DNA of 64,000 nucleotides from an uncultured Lachnoclostridium sp. (GCA_944381625.1 CALWLW010000021.1:1-64000), one strand, 5' to 3'. Counted from the first letter of the stretch, positions 8,348 to 16,703 are shown. The notes: generated from the letters alone by a model not told the origin. Numbers and translations: made by a program.

Positions 8348-8902
8348 ATGCAAATTTCAAAAGAAGCTCAAAATCTTGACACTCAGCTCAAAACACTGCG
8401 CAGTACCCAGGGGATCTGTCTCTGTGGTTTTCTGATCGCTGTCTACGTGGTATTATCCCTTTTCAATCTTCCAATTACTGAAGTGGTGGAGATCCGTTTT
8501 GGATTCCTGGTATTTATCGCGGCCGGCATGATCGGCGGCCCGGTGATGGGATTCACCGTAGGCTTTCTCGCCGATATCGTCAACTGTCTGATCCGCGGAT
8601 TTGCCTATTTCCCGGGGTTTTCGTTCAGCTACGGGCTTCTGGGCGCCATAAGCGGCCTGATCCTGTACCGTTCCCGTGCAAGCCGCAGCCGCGCCGTCCT
8701 GTGCGCCCTGGCGGAATATATAATCAGCCTGACCCTGAGCACGCTCTGGCTCCACATCATGTACGGATTTGAACTGAAATCTCTGATCATCAGCCGGCTG
8801 GTCAAATGTACGCTCAGCTTCGCTGTCAATATTGTATTGATCCATGTATTTCTGGAGGCGTTTCAGCGGTTCGCGCACACCGCACTTCCCGCGCGCCGAT
8901 AG
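8348..8902 (+). CDS. folT: folate ECF transporter substrate-binding (S) component
   Basis: 184 aa, about six hydrophobic segments, the S-component fold. Features shared with FolT proteins include EIRFGFLVFIAAGMIGGPVMG and FSYGLLGAISG. It binds folates in the membrane and works with a shared EcfT/EcfA1A2 module that is not in this window (the cbi ECF here is a dedicated cobalt system). ATG 8348 is chosen over GTG 8339 because AGGAGG is properly spaced from it. Controlled by the THF riboswitch directly upstream. Confidence 0.92.
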   Translation: MQISKEAQNLDTQLKTLRSTQGICLCGFLIAVYVVLSLFNLPITEVVEIRFGFLVFIAAGMIGGPVMGFTVGFLADIVNCLIRGFAYFPGFSFSYGLLGAISGLILYRSRASRSRAVLCALAEYIISLTLSTLWLHIMYGFELKSLIISRLVKCTLSFAVNIVLIHVFLEAFQRFAHTALPARR

Positions 8903-8976
8903 GCCCGCGGGAAGCTGGCCGTGGGGAACTGTCGGTTTGATCCGGCTTTTGCCCTGGCATGGCACGGCGCTCTGGC

Positions 8977-9882
8977 TCACGAAACCGGCTGCTCCGTCCG
9001 CCGCCTGCGGCGGTACTCCCGGGGAGCGCTGCCCGTGAGTTCCCGGAACTGTTTTGCAAAATAGCTGGGACTTTCAAATCCACAGTTCATACCGATCTCA
9101 CCCACAGGCAGGTCACTGTATTCCAACAGCTCCGCGGCCGCGGCGATCCGGCGGCGGATCAGATACTGCATGGGTGAGATGTGAAGAAAATCGGAAAATA
9201 TTTTCTGACATTCTCTGACGCAGATGCCAGACGCCTTTGCCAGCTGGGAAACCGTCACCGGTTCGCTGTAATGGCTGTCCAGCCACGAAATCATCCATTT
9301 CATACGGGCGTCCCGGCGTGCGGACACTTTTGCCCCGGCGTCCGGCGTATTTTTCTTCAACAGCAGGAGGATCCGGGACAGGGCTTCCCTCACCTGGAAT
9401 TCATATCCTTCCTCTTCCTTTTTACATTCCCAAAAAGCAAGGTCAAATAACTCCAAAATGCGGCGTCCATAATCTGTCTCCCTCTGCAGGATACAGACCG
9501 CCGCCCCTTTCTCCGTGAACGGACGAATATACAACGCGTCAAAAGCGCTCCCCGGAGCCCCTGATACAATCATGGGGTCAAACACCATGGACCGGTACCG
9601 GCAGCTTCCTTCCCTGCGGCATGAAAGGCCATGCAGAATATTGGCATTCACAAAATATCCCTCACCCGGCCGGATATCATACTCCCCGTCAGCCAGAGTC
9701 AGCCGGACTGCGCCGGATTCCAGGACAAAGATCTCCATTTCCCGATGCCAGTGGGGCGTGATCCCTCCGGCAATATATTGCCGGATATCCCTCTGATAGA
9801 CGGAGCAGGGAAACAGCGGCGTCCCCCGGTCAAGCAGTTCCCGTCCGTTCTCCCCTAACGGCACCGAATAAGAAGTGTTCAT
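8977..9882 (-). CDS. AraC-family regulator with N-terminal cupin sensor
   Basis: 301 aa. N-terminal cupin-like domain: HWHREMEIFVLESG and a later PGEGYFVNANILH. C-terminal double HTH: VTVSQLAKASGICVRECQKI and then VGEIGMNCGFESPSYFAKQF. The family usually controls sugar or glycoside genes. ATG 9882 (after GGGGGAGG) is preferred to the in-frame GTG at 9891. Target unknown; the neighbours are folT (convergent) and a repeat fragment upstream. Confidence 0.92.
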   Translation of the reverse strand: MNTSYSVPLGENGRELLDRGTPLFPCSVYQRDIRQYIAGGITPHWHREMEIFVLESGAVRLTLADGEYDIRPGEGYFVNANILHGLSCRREGSCRYRSMVFDPMIVSGAPGSAFDALYIRPFTEKGAAVCILQRETDYGRRILELFDLAFWECKKEEEGYEFQVREALSRILLLLKKNTPDAGAKVSARRDARMKWMISWLDSHYSEPVTVSQLAKASGICVRECQKIFSDFLHISPMQYLIRRRIAAAAELLEYSDLPVGEIGMNCGFESPSYFAKQFRELTGSAPREYRRRRRTEQPVS

Positions 9883-9985
9883 CTCATCCACCTCCCCCTC
9901 TAAAAGTTCGTTATTCTTATATAATAATACGTTTTACTTGGAGAAATCAACATATAAATTCGTTATAATCTTATTACAGAAAGCC

Positions 9986-10028
9986 ATTCAGCCATGCGGC
10001 TGAAGATCGCAAAACTCGACGCAAGCTG
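9986..10028 (+). repeat. structured dispersed repeat, copy C (left-end fragment)
   Basis: 43 bp ATTCAGCCATGCGGCTGAAG... ending GCAAGCTG, matching the left inverted terminus and rising arm of copy D, cut off inside the first hairpin. It lies between the AraC gene and the HAD gene. Confidence 0.8.
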
Positions 10029-10057
10029 AAACCAGACAAAACGGAGGTGGTTTTATT

Positions 10058-10852
10058 ATGGCAAAAAAAGTACAGAATATTGCCAGCCCGGCCATCATTT
10101 CCAACATGATATTCATGGCCGACATGGCGAGGAGTACCGCAAACATGCAGGAATGCAGCATGTATCTGAATTATGCCGTAAGACTGATGAAACAGATGAT
10201 GGAGGGTGAGAACATGAAATACCAGCATATTATTTTTGATCTGGACGGAACGCTGATCGACACAGAGCAGGCCGTCCTGAAAACCTGGCAGCATACATTA
10301 AAGGACTTCCACCATTTCTTTCCCTTGGAAGAACTGAAAATCGTCCTGGGTATTCCGACAGAAAACGCGCTGAAAAAACTGAATGTGACCGTGGGACCGG
10401 ATTTCCAGGACAGATGGATGGAAAACTATACTATTTACGCCGGGAAGGCCGCTTTTTTCCCAGGAGTGGAGCATATGCTGGACGTATTGAGGCAGCGCGA
10501 CCATAGCCTGGGCATCGTCACCTCCAGGAGCAGGGAAGAATACAGCCGGTATTTCCTTCCTTTCCGCTTGGAGTCCCGGTTTGACCGGATGATATTTTCC
10601 GACGATACCCTGGAGCACAAGCCGTCCCCGGAGCCCCTTTACCAGTACGCCCGGTCCGCAGACGTTCCTTTGAACGCCTGCATCTATATCGGGGATATGC
10701 CCACAGACATCGAATGCGCCAACCGGGCCGGCGTCACATCCGGTCTGTGTACCTGGAACGGCTCCGGCATCCTTTGCAGGGATGCAAAACTTTTATTCCG
10801 CACCCCGGAAGAACTGTGTGAACTTCTGAGCCGGGAGGATGAGGAAGGCTGA
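10058..10852 (+). CDS. HAD-superfamily hydrolase, phosphoglycolate phosphatase-like, with N-terminal extension
   Basis: 264 aa from ATG 10058. The HAD domain begins at residue 53: motif I HIIFDLDGTLIDTE, motif II region GIVTSRSREEYSR, motif III Lys in EHKPSPEPL, motif IV YIGDMPTDIECA. It resembles PpaX/Gph phosphatases; substrate unknown. The first 52 residues are Met- and Ala-rich and not part of the HAD fold. Both ATG 10058 (ACGGAGG) and ATG 10214 (GGAGGG, the normal HAD start) have good ribosome sites in one frame, so two forms may be made, or the first 52 codons act as a coupled leader. Confidence 0.85.
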   Translation: MAKKVQNIASPAIISNMIFMADMARSTANMQECSMYLNYAVRLMKQMMEGENMKYQHIIFDLDGTLIDTEQAVLKTWQHTLKDFHHFFPLEELKIVLGIPTENALKKLNVTVGPDFQDRWMENYTIYAGKAAFFPGVEHMLDVLRQRDHSLGIVTSRSREEYSRYFLPFRLESRFDRMIFSDDTLEHKPSPEPLYQYARSADVPLNACIYIGDMPTDIECANRAGVTSGLCTWNGSGILCRDAKLLFRTPEELCELLSREDEEG

Positions 10853-10940
10853 GGCAGGCGGCACGATATGAAAGGAGCCGCTGTAAAAGTAGATGAATTA
10901 ATTATCCACCAAAACAACGGCTCCTTTCCTACCAACCATT

Positions 10941-11882
10941 TTATAGTTTTCTGTACCTGGTTATCTTTCTCCAGTTTTCCGGAAACCCCATTTTCTCATA
11001 TAATTCCCGTTCTGATATACTATCGTGTTTCTTCAAATATTTGTCAATCAGCATTTTAAGTTCTTTTATAAACTCTTTGTACCATCCTTCGTTCAATAAA
11101 TATCTTAAAGCAATTACAATCGAAAACAAATCATTTTTCCCATACATATATTGCGTACCTTTTTGGGCAATATTCAATTTTCTATGTATTGGAAAATCAG
11201 GAATACTATCTGTGGTTCTATATGTGAATAGCCGTTCTCCATGTGCACAGACATTTCTAAATTTAACCATTACCGTCAGAATAGAAATCATTTGGCTTTC
11301 ATTTATACAAGAATAATTCCTACTTATTTTACTCTGCAGATCTTGTGGAAGCAACATATACATTTTAGAAATATTTCCGAATGTCAACGCATTCGTAAGA
11401 ACCCATAACGGAACATTTCCGTATTTTCGCTGTGCATGATTTATATAATGATAATCTGTCGGTTTTGTTACATACCCTTCTAAAATCTTTATTAAACGGT
11501 TAATATCTCTTTGATTTTTCTTTCCTGCATAATTGTAATTTGAAGCATCAAGATATTCCTTTTGGTTCTCTCCATTTTTCTCCGTAAAATAATAAGAAAC
11601 TTGTGACTTTATTTCATTTTCTACTTTGATAAGATATCTCAGAAACAACTGCCTTAAAGATTCATCAAAATAATATAACTCTACAATATCTTCAAACCTT
11701 GTTCCGTCTTTATACTTCTTGGTAGTTGGATTTTTAAAAATATCTTTGTAGCCGCCAATTAACGAATAATAGCTTGTTTGCCTTAGAACCTCTTTAGCAT
11801 ATGCCACATCATCTATCTGTAGATTTTTTTCTTTTTTCAGTTTTTCTATCTGCTGATCATAATTCAGAAAAATCTTTGGCAT
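10941..11882 (-). CDS. Abi_2 (AbiD/AbiF-type) HEPN protein, probable phage-defence toxin
   Basis: 313 aa. Starts MPKIFLNYDQQIEKLKK, typical of the family, with YKDIFKNP, the family core VPLWVLTNALTFGNISKMY (157-175), and R209-N-V-C-A-H214, a HEPN RNase motif (R-X4-H). The gene is strikingly AT-rich compared with both neighbours, suggesting transfer. Start 11882 has GAGGAG upstream; the longer frame to 11969 would run through the small RNA. The likely role is an RNase-type toxin that halts growth on phage infection, held in check by the RNA encoded just upstream. Family assignment is firm; the RNA control is inferred from arrangement. Confidence 0.88.
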   Translation of the reverse strand: MPKIFLNYDQQIEKLKKEKNLQIDDVAYAKEVLRQTSYYSLIGGYKDIFKNPTTKKYKDGTRFEDIVELYYFDESLRQLFLRYLIKVENEIKSQVSYYFTEKNGENQKEYLDASNYNYAGKKNQRDINRLIKILEGYVTKPTDYHYINHAQRKYGNVPLWVLTNALTFGNISKMYMLLPQDLQSKISRNYSCINESQMISILTVMVKFRNVCAHGERLFTYRTTDSIPDFPIHRKLNIAQKGTQYMYGKNDLFSIVIALRYLLNEGWYKEFIKELKMLIDKYLKKHDSISERELYEKMGFPENWRKITRYRKL

Positions 11883-11903
11883 CCTATAACATCTCCTCAA
11901 ACT

Positions 11904-11932
11904 AAAAAGAGGAGACCCCGCAGGTTCTCCTC
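11904..11932 (-). terminator. terminator between the small RNA and the Abi gene
   Basis: Seven-base-pair stem GAGGAGA/TCTCCTC with TTTTT on the minus strand. Partial read-through would supply the Abi mRNA, setting the RNA to toxin ratio. Confidence 0.85.
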
Positions 11933-11970
11933 CGGTCACAGGCCTCACAGGTTTCTGCAACGCGATCACT
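11904..11970 (-). ncRNA. small structured RNA upstream of the Abi gene, candidate RNA antitoxin (abiF-type RNA)
   Basis: A predicted 65-70 nt transcript starts near 11970 from a strong promoter and ends in a terminator (11904-11932, GAGGAGA/TCTCCTC then TTTTT), 22 bp before the Abi ATG. The middle holds CAGAAACCTGTGAGG and a second CCTGTGACC, which may allow alternate pairing. Promoter, short RNA, terminator, HEPN gene is the order of RNA-antitoxin systems, and a conserved abiF RNA motif upstream of Abi_2 genes has been described; I cannot test the match to that model here. Confidence 0.7.
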
Positions 11971-11976
11971 GTATTT

Positions 11977-12005
11977 ATTTTACTTCACTTCAAATTTCAA
12001 GTCAA
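11977..12005 (-). promoter_or_regulatory. promoter of the small RNA / Abi unit
   Basis: On the minus strand TTGACT, exactly 17 bp, TAAAAT. Near-consensus strength, fitting abundant RNA production. Confidence 0.85.
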
Positions 12006-12068
12006 GCAATTTCTACAGTCACTTATAATATATGCTGTTTTTTTATTTCATATCCCATATGCGAAGTG

Positions 12069-12092
12069 AAAAAAGCGGGGATCACTCCCCGC
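12069..12092 (-). terminator. terminator overlapping the DUF1622 stop codon
   Basis: GCGGGGA/TCCCCGC stem followed by TTTTTT on the minus strand. The TGA stop of the upstream gene lies within the hairpin. Confidence 0.9.
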
Positions 12093-12438
12093 CTTTCACA
12101 TTTTCCAAACTCTTCTCACTCTTTTCTTCTTCCTTGATCTCCCAGTGAATCAGGAATGTCAGCGCGGCCCTCAGGGCGATGATGCCAGCCACTGTGCCGA
12201 TCTCCGTCCACTCCCGCACCACCACCGTACGCAGGATCTCGCTTCCCAGCTTGAATTCCAGGCCCATGGCCAGCCCTTTGGCCAGCGTCAGCTTCGTCTG
12301 GGGCGACCGCTCCAGATACAGGTAAAACCCTCTCAGACCCGAAAAAATAATAATACCCACGCCGATGAATTCGAACACAAGGATCGCCGCCTCCACAATG
12401 TGGTGCAGAGCGAGTTCCATCAATCCCAGTACATCCAT
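12082..12438 (-). CDS. DUF1622 family membrane protein
   Basis: 118 aa with about three membrane segments (residues 8-35, 60-80, 85-105) and family motifs FIGVGIIIFSGLRGF, LAKGLAMGLEFKLGSEILRT and a charged, Lys/Glu-rich C-terminal tail. Function unknown. Start 12438 has GGGAG upstream and matches the family N-terminus; the extension to 12552 is unrelated. A single-gene unit with its own terminator. Confidence 0.88.
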   Translation of the reverse strand: MDVLGLMELALHHIVEAAILVFEFIGVGIIIFSGLRGFYLYLERSPQTKLTLAKGLAMGLEFKLGSEILRTVVVREWTEIGTVAGIIALRAALTFLIHWEIKEEEKSEKSLENVKGGE

Positions 12439-12627
12439 ACTTTTTCTCCCGTGCTCCCGCCATATTTCCCCGCCGCAGACGCGGCAGGCCGTTACCAGCA
12501 TTATACACGTTCTTCTCATATATTGCAATGCCGCAGACGAACGGTGGTTCACTTATGGGCGGGGCGGATTACTGTTCACGGGTAAGCAGACCAGCGCCCG
12601 CCTACAGCCCCGCCGCGGAAGGGAAAA

Positions 12628-14289
12628 TCAGCCGGCGTCCGCTTCTTTCAGATGCTTCACATACAGCTTCCGGATCCCCTCGTATTCTCCCAGACCTTTC
12701 AGGACGCAGGACACCTGAAATCCGTCGGCCTCAAACTGGCTCCTCCAGGAATCCTCGTCGTCACTGGACATATCGTTGATGGCATGGTCCCCTGCCACCA
12801 CCATGAAAGGCGCCAGCGTTACTTTCTTTGCCCCATAGGCATGTACCAGCTTCATCAGCGTCTCCAGGGACGGATAAGCTTCCACCGTTCCCAGGAACAC
12901 ATTGAGGTACCCCATGTCCTTAAACCGGTAATCCAGCGCCGCATAGATGGAGTTGGCATAATGGGTGGTGCCATGTCCCATAAAGACCAGGGCCTCTTCT
13001 TTTCCCAGGCCGCCGAATTCGGCCATCAGGGCACGAACGGTCTCTTCCGAATCCTCTTCGCTGGTCAGGAGCGGACTGCCGAACACGATCCGGTCAAATC
13101 TGCCCTGAAATGCCAGCATATGCTGGATCATAAGATCGTTCTCCACACCGTTGATCACATGGGTAGGCTGTACCAGCACCTCTGTGATCCCATCTTTCAG
13201 CATCCTTTCCGCGGCCTCCGTCACCGTATCAATGTGCACGCCGTCCCTCTTCTTCAGCTTCCGGATGATCATGCCGCTGGTCCAGGCACGGTACAGCGCG
13301 CAGTCCGGGAACGCCTGCCGGATATCCTCCTCGATCACATCGATGGTTTTCTCTCTGGTCTCATTGACGCTGGTGCCGAAGCTGACCACCAGGACGCCTT
13401 TTTTTCTTTCCTTATCCATATCCCGTATCCCTCCTGTATATACCGGTCTCTCTGTTTTGGCGATATATTCTTCCAAAGTATTTAAATTCCGCGGGAAAGG
13501 AAGCTCTGTCTTCAGGATTCCTTTCCTGCACAGACTCTCGAACAGCTTCAGTGCCGCCGGCTGTTCCAGATTCGTCATCTCCAGCGCCGTCCGGTTGGCG
13601 AATACCTCTTCCGGTCCTCCCCACACCAGCACCTTTCCTTCATGGAACAGGAAAACGTCGTCAGCCCAGCCGTACGCAAAATCCACATCGTGGGTGGACA
13701 CCACCACCGTGATCCCTTCCTCCGCCAGCCTGTCCACAATCCGGCGCACCATGCCCGCATGTTTGGGATCCAGCGCCGCCGCAGGCTCGTCAAAGAAGAT
13801 GACCTCCGGGCGCATCACCAGAATATCCGCGATGGACACCTGCTTTTTCTGTCCGCCGCTTAAGGCATGCACCGGCTTATGCCGGAACGACGTGATCTCC
13901 AGTTCCCCGATCACCCGTTCCACCTCTCTGGCAGCTTCCTCATCCGATACGCCCAGGTTCAGGATGCCGAAAGAAATTTCCTGATACACGCTGGCGGAGA
14001 AAAGCTGGTTCTCCGGATCCTGGAACACAATGCCCACCTTCCGCCTCAGCTCCAGCAGGCCCTTTTTATCGTAAGATACCGGCTTCCCATCATAATATAA
14101 AGTGCCTTTCTGCGGCCTGTGTATTCCATTACAGCACAGGAAAAATGTGGACTTTCCCGCTCCGTTGGCTCCCATCAACGCGATCCTGTGTCCTTTTTTC
14201 AGTTCCAGAGACAGCCCTTTCAGTGCATGGGCCTCCTCTCCTTCATAAGAGTACCAGAGGTCCTCCGCTTTTATGATTACATCACCCAT
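12628..14289 (-). CDS. CbiO-CbiK in-frame fusion: cobalt ECF ATPase joined to sirohydrochlorin cobaltochelatase
   Basis: 553 aa. Residues 1-285 are a complete cobalt ECF ATPase: Walker A GANGAGKST (40-48), Q-loop Gln90, signature LSGGQKKQ (143-150), Walker B VIFFDEP (163-169), His switch STHD. Residues 291-553 are a complete CbiK chelatase (VLVVSFGTSVNETREKT, the metal/substrate His in MGHGTTHYANS, and a later VVAGDHAINDM) that inserts cobalt into sirohydrochlorin. There is no stop between them, but AGGAGGG sits ten bases before Met291 (13419), so free CbiK may also be made. Last gene of the cbiMNQ operon, overlapping cbiQ by 13 bp. Confidence 0.9.
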   Translation of the reverse strand: MGDVIIKAEDLWYSYEGEEAHALKGLSLELKKGHRIALMGANGAGKSTFFLCCNGIHRPQKGTLYYDGKPVSYDKKGLLELRRKVGIVFQDPENQLFSASVYQEISFGILNLGVSDEEAAREVERVIGELEITSFRHKPVHALSGGQKKQVSIADILVMRPEVIFFDEPAAALDPKHAGMVRRIVDRLAEEGITVVVSTHDVDFAYGWADDVFLFHEGKVLVWGGPEEVFANRTALEMTNLEQPAALKLFESLCRKGILKTELPFPRNLNTLEEYIAKTERPVYTGGIRDMDKERKKGVLVVSFGTSVNETREKTIDVIEEDIRQAFPDCALYRAWTSGMIIRKLKKRDGVHIDTVTEAAERMLKDGITEVLVQPTHVINGVENDLMIQHMLAFQGRFDRIVFGSPLLTSEEDSEETVRALMAEFGGLGKEEALVFMGHGTTHYANSIYAALDYRFKDMGYLNVFLGTVEAYPSLETLMKLVHAYGAKKVTLAPFMVVAGDHAINDMSSDDEDSWRSQFEADGFQVSCVLKGLGEYEGIRKLYVKHLKEADAG

Positions 14290-15059
14290 CCTGTCAGCCT
14301 CCCTGCAAATAAAATCAACAAAATCAGTTCAAATACAACTATCGCCGCGATCTCTCCCGGCTTTGGCGGGTAATCTTCTTTTAGTACCCGGATCGTCCCG
14401 TCGTAGCATCTGGCCTCCATGGCGTCGTAGAGCGCGTTGGATTTCTTCAGCGCGCGCACCAGCAGCGCCGACGCCATCTGTCCGAAGGAATGATACGCCG
14501 TTCGAAAATCTTTGTTGCCCAGCCTGGCGTTCTGGGCTGTGGTCATGGCCGAGGCAATATCCAGCAGGACGAAAATAAACCGATAGATCAACAGCATCAG
14601 CTCAATGATCAGTTTCGGACACCGGCACCGTCCAAGGACGGTCAAAATATCCGTCATGGGAGTGGAAAGACTCAGAAAATAAAGGCAGGAAACTCCGGAC
14701 AGAGCGGTGACAATCAGCCTGCCCGCCCGCAAAGCTCCCGCCGCACTCCCTGTCAGGTACCATCCGCCCACCGGAAAAGCAAACAGGTCAAGGGGCGTCC
14801 TGGACAGGTTCACAACAATCGCCAGCGTACTCAGAATCAGAAATCCCAGGGGCCAAAACATCATCTTTCGATAGCGCGCGAAAGGGAGCCCCCCCTTTCT
14901 TACGGTCAGGACTCCCATCACCGCCATCACCGCCGCCGAGATCACAAACGACTGAGCCGCAATACAGATCAGCAGCGTGACAATGGACAGTGCGAATTTT
15001 TCCGATGCATTGACATACCTCAATTTGCTGGTATAGCAAAATTTGTCAATCGCCAACAT
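14277..15059 (-). CDS. cbiQ: cobalt ECF transporter T component
   Basis: 260 aa membrane protein with hydrophobic segments over residues 20-130 and at the C-terminus. The cytoplasmic coupling region has ALLVRALKKSNALYDAMEARC and CYDG, the conserved EcfT Ala-Arg-Gly-type motif. It links the CbiO ATPase to CbiMN. Overlaps the ATPase gene by 13 bp and lies 6 bp after cbiN. Confidence 0.93.
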   Translation of the reverse strand: MLAIDKFCYTSKLRYVNASEKFALSIVTLLICIAAQSFVISAAVMAVMGVLTVRKGGLPFARYRKMMFWPLGFLILSTLAIVVNLSRTPLDLFAFPVGGWYLTGSAAGALRAGRLIVTALSGVSCLYFLSLSTPMTDILTVLGRCRCPKLIIELMLLIYRFIFVLLDIASAMTTAQNARLGNKDFRTAYHSFGQMASALLVRALKKSNALYDAMEARCYDGTIRVLKEDYPPKPGEIAAIVVFELILLILFAGRLTGWVM

Positions 15060-15065
15060 ATCCGC

Positions 15066-15377
15066 TTAATCCTCTTTCATCCATTTCTTTCTCTCCACCA
15101 GGCGGCCCATGCAGAACGCTACGATGCCAACGCCGATTCCCGTCTGGATGCAGAAGAACAGGCTCTCCACCTCGCCCGGCAGTTCCCCGTCGATCATGGT
15201 CTCCAGCACCGGCGTGAACCACGGCTCATACTCCGTGCCCGTGATCTCTTCCACCATCACGGAACCGGCGTCGTCAGAACCACCAAACTCGGCTCCCTTC
15301 AGGGCGAAAAGCGGAATCAGCGCAATCAGGATAATCGCCAGTATCAGGATTATAACGGTCTTCGTATTTTTCGTCAT
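15066..15377 (-). CDS. cbiN: cobalt ECF transporter component CbiN
   Basis: 103 aa with an N-terminal and a C-terminal membrane helix and a short extracytoplasmic loop. The signature FGGSDD and the Trp-containing EPWFTPVLE segment mark CbiN, which helps load cobalt into CbiM. Start 15377 has GGAGGGGG upstream and directly follows the cbiM stop. Confidence 0.93.
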   Translation of the reverse strand: MTKNTKTVIILILAIILIALIPLFALKGAEFGGSDDAGSVMVEEITGTEYEPWFTPVLETMIDGELPGEVESLFFCIQTGIGVGIVAFCMGRLVERKKWMKED

Positions 15378-15378
15378 C

Positions 15379-16128
15379 TTACCTATCCCCCTCCACAAAT
15401 CGAAGCTCTCTCAGTTCCGGCCGCGCGTAGGATTCCAGGCCGATCATAATCACCACCGTGATCAGTCCCTCGATCACCGCCAGCGGGATCTGGGTCGGCG
15501 CGAACACACCCAGGAATTTCACCAGGGAAGCGCCGATTCCTCCGGCTTCCGAAGGATAGCAGATCGCAAGCTGGAAGCTGGTCACGCAGTAGGTAAACAG
15601 GTCGCCCAGCGCCGCCGCCAGGAAAATGCTCACCCTGCGGTTCACACGGCATCTTTTTAAGATCCAGTAGATTCCATAGGAAACAAACGGTCCCGCGATG
15701 GCCATGGAAAAGGTATTGGCTCCCAGGGTCGTCAGTCCGCCGTGAGCCAGCAGAATCGCCTGGAATAACAGGACGATAATGCCCAGGATGGAAACCGCCG
15801 AAGGCCCGAACAGCAGCGCGCCCAGCCCCGTACCCGTCATGTGGGAACAGCTTCCCGTCACCGACGGAATCTTCAGCGAGGATATCACAAAAATAAAGGC
15901 TCCCGACATGGCCAGCAGGATCATGGTCTTCCGATGCTCATTGATAGTCTTCCTGATGGAAAAAAATCCCGCCGCCAGGAACGGCACACAGATCACGCCC
16001 CAGATTGCGCAAAACTGTACCGGAAGATATCCTTCCATAATATGCATGGCATTGGCCGCCGGAGCGATCCCAAACACCAGGGCGAACACTGCCGCCAGCG
16101 CCACCCATCTTTTTTCTCTTTTTTTCAT
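15379..16128 (-). CDS. cbiM: cobalt ECF transporter substrate-binding component CbiM
   Basis: 249 aa with about seven membrane segments. A cleavable signal (ending ANA) exposes Met-His at the new N-terminus (MHIMEGYLP), the metal-binding feature of CbiM/NikM. Further family motifs: GSCSHMTGTGLGALLFGP and FQAILLAHGGLTTLGANTFSM. Start 16128 has GGAGGG upstream. First gene of cbiMNQ-cbiOK; the attached chelatase argues for cobalt rather than nickel. No cobalamin riboswitch is recognisable in the upstream 130 bp. Confidence 0.95.
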   Translation of the reverse strand: MKKREKRWVALAAVFALVFGIAPAANAMHIMEGYLPVQFCAIWGVICVPFLAAGFFSIRKTINEHRKTMILLAMSGAFIFVISSLKIPSVTGSCSHMTGTGLGALLFGPSAVSILGIIVLLFQAILLAHGGLTTLGANTFSMAIAGPFVSYGIYWILKRCRVNRRVSIFLAAALGDLFTYCVTSFQLAICYPSEAGGIGASLVKFLGVFAPTQIPLAVIEGLITVVIMIGLESYARPELRELRFVEGDR

Positions 16129-16266
16129 TCTGTCTCGTTCCCTCCGTTCTTCACGTAACTGATCACATTTTATCACTTCCTGTCGGGAAAGTCCACGTAT
16201 GAGGTATGCCTTATCGTTATACGTCGCTTCCGACGGCTGCAGAAACCGCCGCGCGCCGAGAATTTG

Positions 16267-16295
16267 TTGACAAAACGAATTTTTCTCTCTATAAT
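16267..16295 (+). promoter_or_regulatory. strong promoter of the DUF6465 gene
   Basis: TTGACA, exactly 17 bp, TATAAT: a full consensus promoter, about 70 bp before the start. Confidence 0.92.
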
Positions 16296-16362
16296 CATGT
16301 AAGACCGAAACGCTTTGACATCTCAGGATTTTTATATGAGTTATATGAGGAGGAAATGAAAA

Positions 16363-16668
16363 ATGGCAAGAACCAAGAAAGCCGCCACGGCTGCAGCCGC
16401 GCCGGCAAAGACCGCTGAGGCGAAAGCTGCCGCGCCCGCAAAGAAGGCAGCTCCCAGAAAGACCTGCAAGACTTCTGTATGCGTAGAGATGAACGGCTTA
16501 AGCGTTGCTGTTGCTGATATTCAAAACGCAGTGAAGAAAGCGGTGAAGGATCAGGGACTGGATGCTTCCGAGCTGAAGATTTATGTGAACGCACAGGAGC
16601 AGGCCGCTTACTACACCGTAGACGGAGAAGGCGGAGAGACCTGCAAGGTTGATCTGAAAACCTTATAA
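16363..16668 (+). CDS. DUF6465 family protein with histone H1-like tail
   Basis: 101 aa. Residues 1-33 are an Ala/Lys/Pro tail made of AAPAK-type repeats, like histone H1 tails and bacterial nucleoid proteins. Residues 36-101 form a small compact domain: KTSVCVEMNGLSVAVADIQN, a helix, LKIYVNAQEQAAYYTVDG, matching DUF6465, common in Lachnospiraceae and of unknown function. The consensus promoter, a GAGGAGG ribosome site and a strong terminator suggest high expression. DNA or RNA binding by the tail is an inference from composition. Confidence 0.85.
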   Translation: MARTKKAATAAAAPAKTAEAKAAAPAKKAAPRKTCKTSVCVEMNGLSVAVADIQNAVKKAVKDQGLDASELKIYVNAQEQAAYYTVDGEGGETCKVDLKTL

Positions 16669-16703
16669 TCCACGAGTACATGCCGCGCGCCCAGACGCGC
16701 GGA

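Noticed and set aside
11883..11969. N-terminal extension of the Abi protein
   Set aside because: It would be encoded across the small RNA and its terminator, and the protein's family start is at 11882 with a ribosome site.
12571..12583. ACTGTTCACGGGT repeated near 38609
   Set aside because: Only 12 bases are shared and the flanks differ; too short to call a repeat family from two places.
16129..16260. Cobalamin riboswitch before cbiM
   Set aside because: The region is too short and shows none of the B12-box or kissing-loop elements I could recognise.
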